21,723 nucleotides of DNA from CABMGU01 sp035292785 (GTDB taxonomy: Archaea; Nanobdellota; Nanobdellia; Woesearchaeales; ARS49): positions 1-21,723 of the forward strand of contig DATDPK010000058.1 of assembly GCA_035292785.1 (NCBI GenBank). Direction: 5' to 3'. Below the pieces are notes generated by a model. It was not told the origin of the DNA, ran no database searches, and was given only the letters and a program-made list of their open reading frames with translations. Every line of letters starts with the position of its first letter. Positions within the stretch are counted from its first letter, which is position 1. This document shows, in pieces, positions 4,671-13,336 of this stretch. A program made the translations under genes and the position numbers.

Positions 4671-5565
4671 ATTCTGTTGCATAACTGCCCTTAGGCAGGA
4701 AGAATTCCAATACGACCTTTTTCTTTCCTGAAAAGAACTCATCAGATTCCAAATTGCCGACTTTCAAATCCCTTGCCTCAACCCACACATCCCGCTCAGA
4801 GCCCTCTGCACTCAACTCAGGAATCTCCCTAATGACAAAATCAGAAGGCCTGAGATTTTCTTCTTTCAGAATGTTTTTAGTGACCTCATCTGTGACAATG
4901 CTTCCAAAACCAACAATAGGCAACTTTTCTGCTTTTGAGACAGAAACCGCCTTATTCCACAACAAACTCTGATAAGCGTGCACGAAAAGCAACAATACCT
5001 TTCTTTGAATGCTGCGAATGGCGCCAACCCAATCATTCTTATCCAAAAAAGACTGAACCTTCACAGGATACAACTCTGCAATTGTTCTGGCGGCCTGCTC
5101 AAACTCGCGCTTCACGATATGCCTGCCAATATCAGCATTTCTCGTACTAAAACGCTGCTCACCAAACAAATTACGGAATTTAGAAGAAATTTGAGGCAAA
5201 TTGTCAAGACTGCGGACAACAATCTTGAACTTATTGCCTTCCAAATCACCAAGATGCACAGGCTCATCACCAAAACCAAGAAATTCAAGCTTCATATTTT
5301 CAAAAGCCAAACGCTCAAGCCTATCCCTTGAAACGCCGCGAACACTGCAAGTCTGCTCAGTAATGGCCTTCTTATCCTTAATTCCGGCAAAAGACAAACT
5401 CTTCAAAGGAACACGCAAGGCAACAGAAATGCGCTGCAAAGCAGCAAAAGTGGTAATATCCTTCTTCAACAAGCGAAAATACAAAAAATCACCCTCATTC
5501 TCAGGCTTGACAGTACTTACCTCATTAACAAGAAAATCCTCAGGAATGTGCTTGATTACGTACAT
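4648..5565 (-). CDS. truD: tRNA pseudouridine(13) synthase TruD
   Basis: This 305-residue enzyme converts U13 of certain tRNAs to pseudouridine. It begins with the family's DFLVNEV strand, and FAGIKDKKA carries the catalytic Asp64. Further family motifs are FGEQRFS, FVHAYQSLLWNKAVS and the C-terminal FFLPKGSYATEFIRQ. It is shorter than many archaeal TruDs (roughly 400 residues), so the TRUD insertion domain is reduced, but all motifs I know are present. An AT-rich palindrome 27 nt upstream serves as promoter and is shared with the divergent tRNA-Arg gene. The 3' end overlaps convergent adk. Confidence 0.92.
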   Translation of the reverse strand: MYVIKHIPEDFLVNEVSTVKPENEGDFLYFRLLKKDITTFAALQRISVALRVPLKSLSFAGIKDKKAITEQTCSVRGVSRDRLERLAFENMKLEFLGFGDEPVHLGDLEGNKFKIVVRSLDNLPQISSKFRNLFGEQRFSTRNADIGRHIVKREFEQAARTIAELYPVKVQSFLDKNDWVGAIRSIQRKVLLLFVHAYQSLLWNKAVSVSKAEKLPIVGFGSIVTDEVTKNILKEENLRPSDFVIREIPELSAEGSERDVWVEARDLKVGNLESDEFFSGKKKVVLEFFLPKGSYATEFIRQSFL

Positions 5566-5583
5566 ATAGAGAATACGACGATA

Positions 5584-5600
5584 AAGATTTAAATAATCTT
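5584..5600. promoter_or_regulatory. Palindromic bidirectional TATA region for truD and tRNA-Arg
   Basis: AAGATT-TAAAT-AATCTT is a perfect inverted repeat centred at 5592. The truD start (5565) and the tRNA 5' end (5620) lie 27 and 28 nt away on either side, which is the TATA-to-start distance in both directions. Confidence 0.65.
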
Positions 5601-5619
5601 CGAAGGAAATGCATAATAT

Positions 5620-5694
5620 GCGAGTGTAGCTCAGCTTGGATAGAGCAGTCGGTTCCTAACCGAAAGATCGGGGGTTCGAATCCTCCCACTCGCG
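5620..5694 (+). tRNA. tRNA-Arg (anticodon CCT)
   Basis: Acceptor GCGAGTG pairs with CACTCGC over seven positions; the D stem is GCTC/GAGC, the T arm GGGGG-TTCGAAT-CCTCC, and the discriminator G. The anticodon loop TTCCTAA gives CCT (5655-5657), reading AGG. The 27-43 pair is G-A, so the anticodon stem has four good pairs. There is no intron and CCA is not encoded. The 3' end is one base from the stop of the convergent glycosyltransferase gene. Confidence 0.93.
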
Positions 5695-5695
5695 C

Positions 5696-6922
5696 TTACC
5701 ACTTACGCTTGGCTCGCGCAACTTCCTGCGCAACAGAAGCAATCCAGTTCACAGTAGCAAAATAAGGCATTACGAATGTGTACATAACAATCGGCATCAA
5801 ATTCTTAAACAGCTTTTCCTTAAACATCCTGTGAGCAAAAACAATCAAGTACATACCGCAAACAAATGAAAGAGCCACAGGCAACAATATCTGGACATTG
5901 CGCGCAAGAATCAATTCTTTCAAAGAAGGAAAATCGAAGATGGTTGTAATGAAATAATCAGGAATTGTAATGCTTCTTATTGTGAATTCCAGGAAGCGGT
6001 TGCCAACATCATAACCAATAATTGATACATTGGCAATAAGCAGGATAACGGCTAAAACATTAATAGGAAGCTGGAACATACCAAACAAACCGTGCTTTGA
6101 AGAGAAAAACATTTTACGATAATTCCAATGATTATAGATGTAGCCCCTTGTCCACCTGATCCTCTGACGCCAGAGCCCAGAAATGGTATCAGGCGCCTTT
6201 GTATAAGTAACGCTATCAGGCTCCATAAAAATCTGATAACCATTATGCTTCAAACGCAAAGCAATCTCAAGATCTTCAGTTAAATTAGTCTTATCGTGCG
6301 TAAAACCGCCAAGCTTATGCAAGACAGCAGTCCTGTAGATTGACAAAACGCCAGGAGTAATTGACAAAGTGCCAAAATTGCACCAAATCTTGCGAATCAT
6401 ACCTGACATAATATATTCAAAACGCTGAATACTCTCCAAAAAAGTCCTTGGAGAATCAACACGAACACGGCTAATCACAGCACCAATCTTCTTATCAACA
6501 AAATGAGGCAGAGAAGCATCAATACTGCCGGAACCAATCCTGCTGTCAGAATCAACAACAGCAAAGAACTCGCCCTTGGAGTGCTTCAATGCTAAATTTA
6601 AAGCGCTTGCCTTGCCGCCATTAGGCTTTCTGAAAATACGAACTGGAAATTCATTGAATTTTTGCAGGACTTTGAAAGTATCATCAGTGCTTCCGTCATC
6701 AACAACAATAACATCTAATTTGCCTTTATAGCCGGAAGCAAAGATAGAACGAATGGTTGAGACAGGGTCACGGTTGTTGTCAACGCTGTAAACAGGAATT
6801 GCAATAGTCAAAGAAGGATTGGAATGCTTTCTTGAAGGCTTTTCAGCGTACAAAAAATTCAACCATACAATGGTAAGCCAAAGGGTAATGAATGAGATAC
6901 CCCATAATACATATTGTAACAT
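5696..6922 (-). CDS. Membrane GT2 family processive glycosyltransferase
   Basis: This 408-residue protein has an N-terminal membrane helix (about 3-22), a GT-A catalytic domain (about 36-260) and a C-terminal block of about three to four membrane helices. Motifs visible are VDDGS (74-78) for UDP binding, DSDS (124-127) as the metal-binding DxD, TED (215-217) with the catalytic base and RQRIRW (252-257), the Q/RxxRW acceptor motif. This set is typical of chitin, cellulose, hyaluronan and poly-GlcNAc synthases (PgaC-like). The sugar cannot be told from sequence alone; a surface polysaccharide or glycolipid is likely. A palindromic TATA box 26 nt upstream suggests a leaderless transcript. Confidence 0.87.
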   Translation of the reverse strand: MLQYVLWGISFITLWLTIVWLNFLYAEKPSRKHSNPSLTIAIPVYSVDNNRDPVSTIRSIFASGYKGKLDVIVVDDGSTDDTFKVLQKFNEFPVRIFRKPNGGKASALNLALKHSKGEFFAVVDSDSRIGSGSIDASLPHFVDKKIGAVISRVRVDSPRTFLESIQRFEYIMSGMIRKIWCNFGTLSITPGVLSIYRTAVLHKLGGFTHDKTNLTEDLEIALRLKHNGYQIFMEPDSVTYTKAPDTISGLWRQRIRWTRGYIYNHWNYRKMFFSSKHGLFGMFQLPINVLAVILLIANVSIIGYDVGNRFLEFTIRSITIPDYFITTIFDFPSLKELILARNVQILLPVALSFVCGMYLIVFAHRMFKEKLFKNLMPIVMYTFVMPYFATVNWIASVAQEVARAKRKW

Positions 6923-6937
6923 AACTACTATAACAGG

Positions 6938-6958
6938 GTGACCCTTTATAAAGGTTAC
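6938..6958 (-). promoter_or_regulatory. Palindromic TATA box of the glycosyltransferase gene
   Basis: TTTATAAA (6945-6952) is flanked by near-complementary GTGACC and GGTTAC. Its centre is 26 nt from the ATG at 6922. The flanking palindrome could be a regulator site. Confidence 0.55.
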
Positions 6959-6963
6959 GTTAG

Positions 6964-6972
6964 ATTTATATA
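6964..6972 (+). promoter_or_regulatory. TATA box for the 7005 gene
   Basis: atttatata is centred near 6968, which would place transcription start at about 6994. A GGGGG run (6995-6999) just before the ATG may act as ribosome binding site in the short leader. Confidence 0.5.
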
Positions 6973-7004
6973 CGATAACAGGTACTCACCAATAGGGGGA
7001 TAAA

Positions 7005-7637
7005 ATGGATACTTATGTTAAACTATTGACCATTATCAGCGTTCTAATCTTCATACTAATGATACCAATGGCGCTCCTAAACGGAGTGTACGGCTGGATA
7101 CCAGACCTTGCTGTTTTCGTTCTCCTGACATTGCTATATTACTGGACTTATGACACATTCAAAATGAACATGCCGATATTCACAATGCTGATAATCGGGC
7201 ATATTTTACACGCAGGAGGAATATTCGGATGGTATCATATCTCACCAATCGGAATACAATGGGACCACGTAACACACTTCTTCGGAGCACTGCCATACTC
7301 ACTATTGTTTTTCAACTGGATGAAACAATGGATGGATGACAAATTCTTCACGCGCAAAAATTTACTTCTATTACTTGCAGTATTCCTTGCAGCAACAGGA
7401 GTTGGAGCAGTTGTTGAAATGTCAGAATTTGCCGGCTATTTAGTTGCAGGACAAGGAGAAGGAGCATTCATGTTCGGACCAGGAGACGGAGTAGCAGGAC
7501 TGCAAGGAACAGACTTAATTGACGCAATAGGCGGCGGATGGATAAACGAAGGATGGGACTTTATGTTCAACACTATTGGAATAATTGTCGGGATGGCGAT
7601 AATGCTAACGACAAAAATTATGAAACGTGCCTATTAA
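7005..7637 (+). CDS. DUF2238/YjdF-like integral membrane protein
   Basis: This 210-residue protein has about six predicted membrane helices. Polar conserved-looking motifs lie near or within helices: WDHVTHFFGA (about 85-94), VEMSEF (about 139-144) and NEGWDFMFNTIG (about 185-196). His, Asp and Glu in these positions are the pattern I associate with the DUF2238 (YjdF) family, whose function is not known. The segment between helices is glycine-rich. It is divergent from the glycosyltransferase, so a link to the cell envelope is plausible but unproven. The 3' end overlaps the convergent gene by 20 nt. Confidence 0.7.
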   Translation: MDTYVKLLTIISVLIFILMIPMALLNGVYGWIPDLAVFVLLTLLYYWTYDTFKMNMPIFTMLIIGHILHAGGIFGWYHISPIGIQWDHVTHFFGALPYSLLFFNWMKQWMDDKFFTRKNLLLLLAVFLAATGVGAVVEMSEFAGYLVAGQGEGAFMFGPGDGVAGLQGTDLIDAIGGGWINEGWDFMFNTIGIIVGMAIMLTTKIMKRAY

Positions 7638-8439
7638 CCACATAAGTATCTACCGTGTCTGTTCTCCTATCATAGAACATTGCCACAACACCAACACGGA
7701 AATCCTTGCCAGGCTCTACAATTCTTGGACCGGCTTCTTTTGGATGCAGTAAACCATAGACGTGTGTTGCCAGCAGTTTGGGGCTGTCGTGATTTAATTG
7801 AACTTCCCACGGCTCTCCCCTGAATGACGGAATTGGTATTCCGCTCGGAACATTCTGCCCTGTATACGTCGTAATCATTCTGCCCAAGCCTTTAACAGGA
7901 GGAATCTCGAAAAACGACCTTAACGCTTTCTCCCCTAACGCTATCGACCTAACGATAGAAATTGCTGCACCCTCTCTTGTTAACACAGCACTAATTCGCG
8001 GAGTGTTAGTTGGAGCATCAGGCTCAAATCTTGTCAGATCAATATATTCACCTTTCTTTTTTCTTTCAACTAAAAACGGCCTTTCAAAAGCGTTTACCAA
8101 TGCACCAATTGCTGCTGGCTGAACGCCAGCACCCAAAGATTTCTCAATCGTATCTGCAATAAGATCTGTTTGACGGCCATTGCTAACAACAATATTGCCA
8201 TTAACAATGCGGATGCCATTGTATAACACTAACATAGGATCTGCGTCCTTAATTGATTCAGGATCTGTAGGTTCAACTTTTACCGTGCTTCCCTCGTCCA
8301 CAATTTTTCTTGCTTGGTTTGGAGGACTTCGCGCAGTCACCCCGTATGCAACAATATCATTATGACCTGGCAAATCTCTTCCTACAATGATAAATCTGCC
8401 TGGATATTCCATATCCATTAATGCTTCTAAGCCTTCCAT
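7618..8439 (-). CDS. purO: IMP cyclohydrolase, archaeal PurO-like
   Basis: This 273-residue protein matches the PurO (IMP cyclohydrolase) family, which closes the ring of FAICAR to IMP in the last step of purine synthesis. Family-like stretches are YPGRFIIVGRD, AYGVTARSPPNQ, LVLYNGIRIVNGNIVVSNG, QTDLIADTI and NTPRISAVL. Archaeal PurO proteins I know are near 200 residues, so this copy is about 70 longer, the extra lying mainly in the middle and C-terminal parts (roughly 165-240). A GGGG run 10 nt before the ATG supports the start, though ATG codons at residues 8 and 10 remain possible. The nearby adenylosuccinate lyase fits the pathway. The 3' end overlaps the DUF2238-like gene. Confidence 0.75.
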   Translation of the reverse strand: MEGLEALMDMEYPGRFIIVGRDLPGHNDIVAYGVTARSPPNQARKIVDEGSTVKVEPTDPESIKDADPMLVLYNGIRIVNGNIVVSNGRQTDLIADTIEKSLGAGVQPAAIGALVNAFERPFLVERKKKGEYIDLTRFEPDAPTNTPRISAVLTREGAAISIVRSIALGEKALRSFFEIPPVKGLGRMITTYTGQNVPSGIPIPSFRGEPWEVQLNHDSPKLLATHVYGLLHPKEAGPRIVEPGKDFRVGVVAMFYDRRTDTVDTYVVNRHVS

Positions 8440-8515
8440 AGTATCATCCCCACACTCCCAAAACTCCGCTCATTTTTATAGATTTATATTCAGGAATATA
8501 CTTATTTCGCAATCT

Positions 8516-9949
8516 TCAGATTGAACGCGCATATTCTATATTCCTGCGAGCAACATCTTTTGACGAGCCAACATATAACTCAAGCTCACCATTCAAAATA
8601 CACCTCTCTTTATCAGACAATTCTGTGTCATAGAATTGCTTGAAGTGAGCATCTTCCAAAGCAATTTCAATCAAGCGACTGCCATTTTTCTTTGCTGTCT
8701 TAGCAAAACCAGCAACAACATCGTGACCAACACTCTCGCCAACATAACCGTGAGCACGAGTAATAGCAGTCATAGCCTCAGTAGGCATATCACGAACAGG
8801 ACGCAAATTACGCTCAACAACATCGCGGCGCACAAACAACTGATCGAGGGCCTTGGAAGCACGACAGAAAGATTCGTAAGTTTCAGCAATCATCATACCA
8901 GGCTGATAACGCGCCTGCACAGAATTACGCAAGTCACGCTGGAAATTAGTGCGCATCATTTCATACAGAACCCGCATACCACTCTCAACAACAGCAGCCT
9001 TACCAGCGATATTTTCCCAATTAATCGGATTATTCTTGCCAGCATCAGCACTCGAACCCTTCAAACGCGCCTGAGCATCAAGAGACGTAACCTCGCCAAT
9101 AGCAGAAGAATAAAGCAAACGCATATCCTCGGCAAAATTAGCAAGAACATACATCAAAGTAACAACAGAATTGCCAACATCAGCCAAAGGCTCCTTCTGA
9201 ACAATCTGAGTGGCAGTAAAATCAGGCTTCAAACCAAGCTTTTCCAAAACACGCGCCTGGAATTTCAGCGCATCGCCAACAACAATGCCAACAGGCGCAC
9301 CAGTACCAACAATACCGCTAATCTTGCCAAGCAAACCCTTAAACGTAGAATCACAATTCACAATACGCGCAGCAAGACGAGCAGCATAACCAGCCAGCGT
9401 AGCCCCAAAAGGAACAGGAGAAGTATCCTGCAAATGAGTCCTGCCAACCTGCAGGACATCCATATGCTCCTCAGCGAGACTGCACAACTTGCCAACAACC
9501 TGCTTAATCCTTGGACGCACAACATCAAACCAAGCACCGCGCAACAAAAAAGAACGGGCAGTATCAAGAACATCATAAGAAGTGGTGCCAGGGTGCAGCA
9601 AAGCCTTAGCCTCAAGGCTGACAAAACGACCAAGCTCTTCAATTACGGCAAGCTGGTCGTGACGAGTTACCTGCTCCTCAAGCAGACTAATATTCAAAGG
9701 ACTAATCTTAGGAACAGCAGCGGCAACCTCATCAGCATACTTAGGATCAGCCTTTCCAAACTCAGCCCTTGTCTCCAAAAGAAACCTCTGAATAAGAACA
9801 CAAGAACGCCATTCAGCCTCAGCACTCAAATAACCAGACAAATCGCCAGTCGCCTTGCCATACTTGCCGTCATCAGGACAAACAGCACGAAGAGAAACTT
9901 CAGCAAGAATCCTCTGCTCATCGGATAATTTCGAAACCAAATCAGTCAT
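8516..9949 (-). CDS. purB: Adenylosuccinate lyase-like enzyme of the fumarase/aspartase superfamily
   Basis: The protein has 477 residues from ATG at 9947-9949. A TTG five codons earlier is open but lies upstream of the likely transcription start (TATA CTTTTATACC near 9979). Adenylosuccinate lyase releases fumarate from adenylosuccinate and SAICAR. PurB motifs are RHDQLAVIEEL (His97 in the EHDVxA position), HPGTTSYDVLDTA (119-131) and VGRTHLQDTSPVPFG (168-182, His172). The flexible signature loop reads GSSADAGKNNP (298-308) instead of GSSxMPxKxNP, keeping the catalytic serine, Lys and Asn-Pro but losing Met-Pro. It could be a diverged PurB or a superfamily paralogue; the purine neighbour favours PurB. 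Confidence 0.8.
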   Translation of the reverse strand: MTDLVSKLSDEQRILAEVSLRAVCPDDGKYGKATGDLSGYLSAEAEWRSCVLIQRFLLETRAEFGKADPKYADEVAAAVPKISPLNISLLEEQVTRHDQLAVIEELGRFVSLEAKALLHPGTTSYDVLDTARSFLLRGAWFDVVRPRIKQVVGKLCSLAEEHMDVLQVGRTHLQDTSPVPFGATLAGYAARLAARIVNCDSTFKGLLGKISGIVGTGAPVGIVVGDALKFQARVLEKLGLKPDFTATQIVQKEPLADVGNSVVTLMYVLANFAEDMRLLYSSAIGEVTSLDAQARLKGSSADAGKNNPINWENIAGKAAVVESGMRVLYEMMRTNFQRDLRNSVQARYQPGMMIAETYESFCRASKALDQLFVRRDVVERNLRPVRDMPTEAMTAITRAHGYVGESVGHDVVAGFAKTAKKNGSRLIEIALEDAHFKQFYDTELSDKERCILNGELELYVGSSKDVARRNIEYARSI

Positions 9950-10000
9950 GAAATAAAAAAACAATTAGAAGGGTATAAAAGCATTATTGAAATCAAAAAT

Positions 10001-11815
10001 CTATTTAGCAAGCTTCTTCAACAATTCAACAATCTTCTGACCAGCAGCCTTGCCTCTAAGCTCTGACATTGCCTTGCCGATCAAGGCATTGAATGGCAAT
10101 TTCTGATTTGCCTCAATAATTCGCTTCAATTCCCTTTCCAACTCACTGTCAGACAATAACTTAAAACGGGGCAAGACCTCTTTCACAGGACGCTTTTCCT
10201 TCAAAATTTCAAGAACACTCTCCTTGGTAATCTCATCGTGCTCCAATGCCTCAAACAAATCGCAATAATCCTCATCAGTTGGAGAAATATCAACATTAAA
10301 CTGGCGGCGAATAGTACGCTCTGAAGTCATTAAGATTTCGGCAATGTAAGCGGGCTTAAGCTCCTTGAACGACTTTACAAAATTATCAAACAAATCAGTA
10401 CGGTCAGACTTTGCAACAAGCTCAGCCAAATCGTGGCCTAACCCCAACTTCTCATACCTGCCAATCTTATGCTCAATAAGCTCAGGCAATTCAACAGAAT
10501 CAATCATTTTTTTAGTAATTCTAACAGGCAAAACATCAGTCTCAGGATACATACGAGCAGCACCAGGCATAGGACGCATATAAGTCGTTGTGGCATCAGG
10601 ATTTGCGCGACGAACCTCCTTAGGAACCCCTCTTAATGCATCATTTGCACGCAAAATAACCGCCTGCAAGGCGCGCTCAGCCTTATCCTTCAAATCAGCA
10701 ACCAAAACAAAAGCATCGTGAGAACCGCAATCCAAATGCTTTGAAATCAACTCAACCTCATCAGGAGTAATGCCATAATTCGGCAACTCATCACTGTGGA
10801 AAACACCGCCAACACCAGCAGAAACCTTGGCGCGGTCAGAAAACTCAGTGCCAAGACGCTTGCCTGGCTGCAATTCCCTGCCAATCAATCCCTTGAAACA
10901 AGACAAGCTAATGCCGAGAACAGCACCGCCATTACTCAAAGTAGACTTGATAACCTTTGACTTGGAATTAACCAGATAACGAGAAACATCAACAATCTGG
11001 GCAACAACAGACTTAACATTACGCTTTGCAAGCTCGCGCTTAATCTCAAGCAAATTTTCCTGCCTCAAAGCTTCCAATTCAACAATCTTAGGCAACAATT
11101 TCAAATCCTGAGCGCCCTTAATCTCAACACGCTCACCACCCTCAATCGAGACATTGACATCCTGGCGAATAGTGCCAAGACCGCGCTTAACCTTGCCAGT
11201 GCTTCGCAGGAAAAGACCAAGCTTCTCAGCAACCTCAGCACACTGCTCAGCAGAAACAATATCAGGACCAGTAGAAACTTCCAACAAAGGAATACCGAGA
11301 CGGTCAAGACGGAAAACAGTCTTGTCATTTTCATCCTTAATTAGTCTTGCACTATCTTCTTCAACAATAACTGTTGGAATAGAAATTTTGCCAAGAGAAG
11401 AATCAATTTTTCCATCATAAGCAACCAAAGCAGAACGCTGGAAACCAGAAGTATTACTGCCATCAACAACAGTCTTACGCATAACCTGAACTTCATCAAC
11501 AAATTTTGCCTTGAACAGCTTCGCAACCTGAACTGCTGCAAGCAAAGCTTCCTCACGCAAATTTCTCGGAGGCTCTTCGTCAAGCTCAATCAAACAGCAA
11601 TTATCATCATAACCCTCGTAAATAAACTTCTTGCCCTTCATAGCTTCTGCAGCAGCCGCGATATCTATTTCACCAGTCTCGCCGACAACAGCACGCAACT
11701 TACGCATAATCGTGAAATGAGGAGTGTTCTCCTGAATAACAGAAGGACACTCGCAGAATAATTTCTTGCAATCAAGCTGCTGATGAATTTCCAAACCACA
11801 CTTTATCTTTGCCAT
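10001..11815 (-). CDS. gatE: Glutamyl-tRNA(Gln) amidotransferase subunit E
   Basis: This 604-residue subunit binds Glu-tRNA(Gln) and, with GatD, converts it to Gln-tRNA(Gln). It starts KCGLEIHQQLD, the GatB/GatE opening, and has FQRSALVAYDG, LDRLGIPLLEVSTGPDI and the kinase-like core. A GAD-type insertion holding FHSDELPNYGI sits near residue 340; this insertion separates GatE from GatB. The C-terminal 110 or so residues are the helical YqeY-like tail that contacts the tRNA. It overlaps the upstream UPF0248 gene by 13 nt, so it is the last gene of a gatD operon. No separate promoter is needed. Confidence 0.95.
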   Translation of the reverse strand: MAKIKCGLEIHQQLDCKKLFCECPSVIQENTPHFTIMRKLRAVVGETGEIDIAAAAEAMKGKKFIYEGYDDNCCLIELDEEPPRNLREEALLAAVQVAKLFKAKFVDEVQVMRKTVVDGSNTSGFQRSALVAYDGKIDSSLGKISIPTVIVEEDSARLIKDENDKTVFRLDRLGIPLLEVSTGPDIVSAEQCAEVAEKLGLFLRSTGKVKRGLGTIRQDVNVSIEGGERVEIKGAQDLKLLPKIVELEALRQENLLEIKRELAKRNVKSVVAQIVDVSRYLVNSKSKVIKSTLSNGGAVLGISLSCFKGLIGRELQPGKRLGTEFSDRAKVSAGVGGVFHSDELPNYGITPDEVELISKHLDCGSHDAFVLVADLKDKAERALQAVILRANDALRGVPKEVRRANPDATTTYMRPMPGAARMYPETDVLPVRITKKMIDSVELPELIEHKIGRYEKLGLGHDLAELVAKSDRTDLFDNFVKSFKELKPAYIAEILMTSERTIRRQFNVDISPTDEDYCDLFEALEHDEITKESVLEILKEKRPVKEVLPRFKLLSDSELERELKRIIEANQKLPFNALIGKAMSELRGKAAGQKIVELLKKLAK

Positions 11816-12036
11816 ATAATTTCACCATTCTTCTTAATCATCTTAATACGATGCAAAGGAATATTCGTCTCCCTTCCATTAATGTCAATAATCATAAACT
11901 CATCCTCAACACGCTTGATATCAGTAAACTTGATTTCCTTAAGCACATCCTTGTCCTTGTAAGCAATAATGTAAGCACTTTTGTCCTCTTTTTCATCCCA
12001 TTTAATCTTATCAAGCATCTCCCTCTCAGTCTTCAT
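11803..12036 (-). CDS. UPF0248/MJ1316 (DUF504) domain protein
   Basis: This is a 77-residue single-domain protein when started at MKTEREML. That ATG overlaps the gatD stop (ATGA at 12033-12036), which is better than the ATG four codons earlier. The strand order and the ending IPLHRIKMIKKNGEIIWQR are the signature of the MJ1316/UPF0248 family (pattern IPxHRI..I...G.xxW.R). That domain has been proposed to act in RNA repair or RNA modification and is fused to RNA enzymes in some organisms. Its place between gatD and gatE, overlapping both, suggests co-expression with tRNA amidation. No enzymatic role is shown. Confidence 0.85.
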   Translation of the reverse strand: MKTEREMLDKIKWDEKEDKSAYIIAYKDKDVLKEIKFTDIKRVEDEFMIIDINGRETNIPLHRIKMIKKNGEIIWQR

Positions 12037-13304
12037 CTCAAAAAGCAATCGTCAGTTTCACGACTGCTAATCTCACCTGCAATGTTTTCCTTCATAAACT
12101 CAACAGGGCTCTTCTCCTTCAAAGCAACCATCAATTTAACGTAAGCAACCTCAGGAAGCATATCAGCCAAGTAAACCGCGCCAAGACCAATACTCAGCCT
12201 GCGCAAATTAGTATAAACATAAGGATTAACACGGCCATACAAAGTCTGGCTGCAGACAAACAAAGGAATCTTTGCCTTAATCGCTTTCTTCAAAGCAGGC
12301 TCCAAAGACTTGGGATTATTCAAAGGAATGTGACCAAGAGCAGTGCCTGCAAGAATTATACCATGAACTTTCTTCTTCACAAAATAATCAATAATACCCG
12401 GGTCCATCTCAGGATAAACGTAGACTAATGCTACTTTAGAGTCCAAAGAACGCAAAGAAGCCCTTGACTTAGACCGTTTCTGATAATTATCATCAACAAG
12501 CTCTATACCGCCATTAGTAAAAACAGCAGCCAAAGGCTCATCATCAATAGGGCGGAACGCGTCACGCCTTGAAGTATGCATTTTTCTTACTTTAGTGCCG
12601 CGCAAAAGATTGCAGAACTTATCCTCCATAGAACCGTGCATACAAATCACAACACCAGAGCCATCCCACTTTGCAGCAGCAGTAACAGCACAAGTCAAAT
12701 TCATAAAAGCATCAGAACTGCCACGGTCAATTGACCTTTGAGCACCGGTGATAACGACAGGCTTGTTCAAATCTTTCAACAAAAATGAAAGAGCAGCGCT
12801 GGTAAAATGCATAGTGTCAGTGCCGTGAGTGATGACGACACCATCAACATCGTTGATTACTTTGAGCACTTCTTCTGCCATACGCACCCAATCAGAAGAA
12901 GTTGCGTCCTCAGACATAACAGACATAACCTTTTCTGCACGAATGTTCGCAATATCTGAAAGCTCAGGACACATTGCAACAAAATCCTCTGCAGAATAAT
13001 CAGCATAAACACCGCCTGTGCGGTAATCGATCCTTGAAGAAATAGTGCCGCCTGTTGACAAAATTGCAACAGTAGGCAGGTCAGGATTTGGCTTAAGCTT
13101 TTTTGCCTTAGGTATTGGGGACTTGTATTCTTCCAAAATTGTTATTTTCTTTATTTTCTTGGATTCAATGCCAATATTATAGCCTGTCTTCAGCTTGAGA
13201 ACAGAAATGTCCTGAGACAAAAGCTCTGGACGCGGCAATAGAATACCCTCGAACTCGCCATCAGAAGTTATTAGCTTAACCTTATCACCGGCTTTAGCGT
13301 TCAT
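12033..13304 (-). CDS. gatD: Glutamyl-tRNA(Gln) amidotransferase subunit D
   Basis: This 423-residue asparaginase-like subunit releases ammonia from glutamine for GatE. A small N-terminal beta domain (1-70) precedes the amidase. ILSTGGTISS (81-90, nucleophile Thr87) and THGTDTMHFTSAAL (159-172) are the two catalytic threonine motifs of L-asparaginase-type enzymes, and ITGAQRSIDRGSSDA follows. A C-terminal asparaginase domain completes it. An AT-rich box (CTTTTAAGCC, 13326-13335) lies about 26 nt from the ATG. It is the first gene of the gatD-UPF0248-gatE operon. Together GatDE replace a glutaminyl-tRNA synthetase, as is usual in archaea. Confidence 0.95.
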   Translation of the reverse strand: MNAKAGDKVKLITSDGEFEGILLPRPELLSQDISVLKLKTGYNIGIESKKIKKITILEEYKSPIPKAKKLKPNPDLPTVAILSTGGTISSRIDYRTGGVYADYSAEDFVAMCPELSDIANIRAEKVMSVMSEDATSSDWVRMAEEVLKVINDVDGVVITHGTDTMHFTSAALSFLLKDLNKPVVITGAQRSIDRGSSDAFMNLTCAVTAAAKWDGSGVVICMHGSMEDKFCNLLRGTKVRKMHTSRRDAFRPIDDEPLAAVFTNGGIELVDDNYQKRSKSRASLRSLDSKVALVYVYPEMDPGIIDYFVKKKVHGIILAGTALGHIPLNNPKSLEPALKKAIKAKIPLFVCSQTLYGRVNPYVYTNLRRLSIGLGAVYLADMLPEVAYVKLMVALKEKSPVEFMKENIAGEISSRETDDCFLR

Positions 13305-13336
13305 AAGGAGAATGGAAATATTATGGCTTAAAAGGT

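Noticed and set aside
8636..9928. Long open frame (430 codons) on the + strand opposite purB
   Set aside because: It is the antisense of a well-supported enzyme, has low-complexity Asn/Ser/Thr-rich composition and no promoter; it is a by-product of codon usage.
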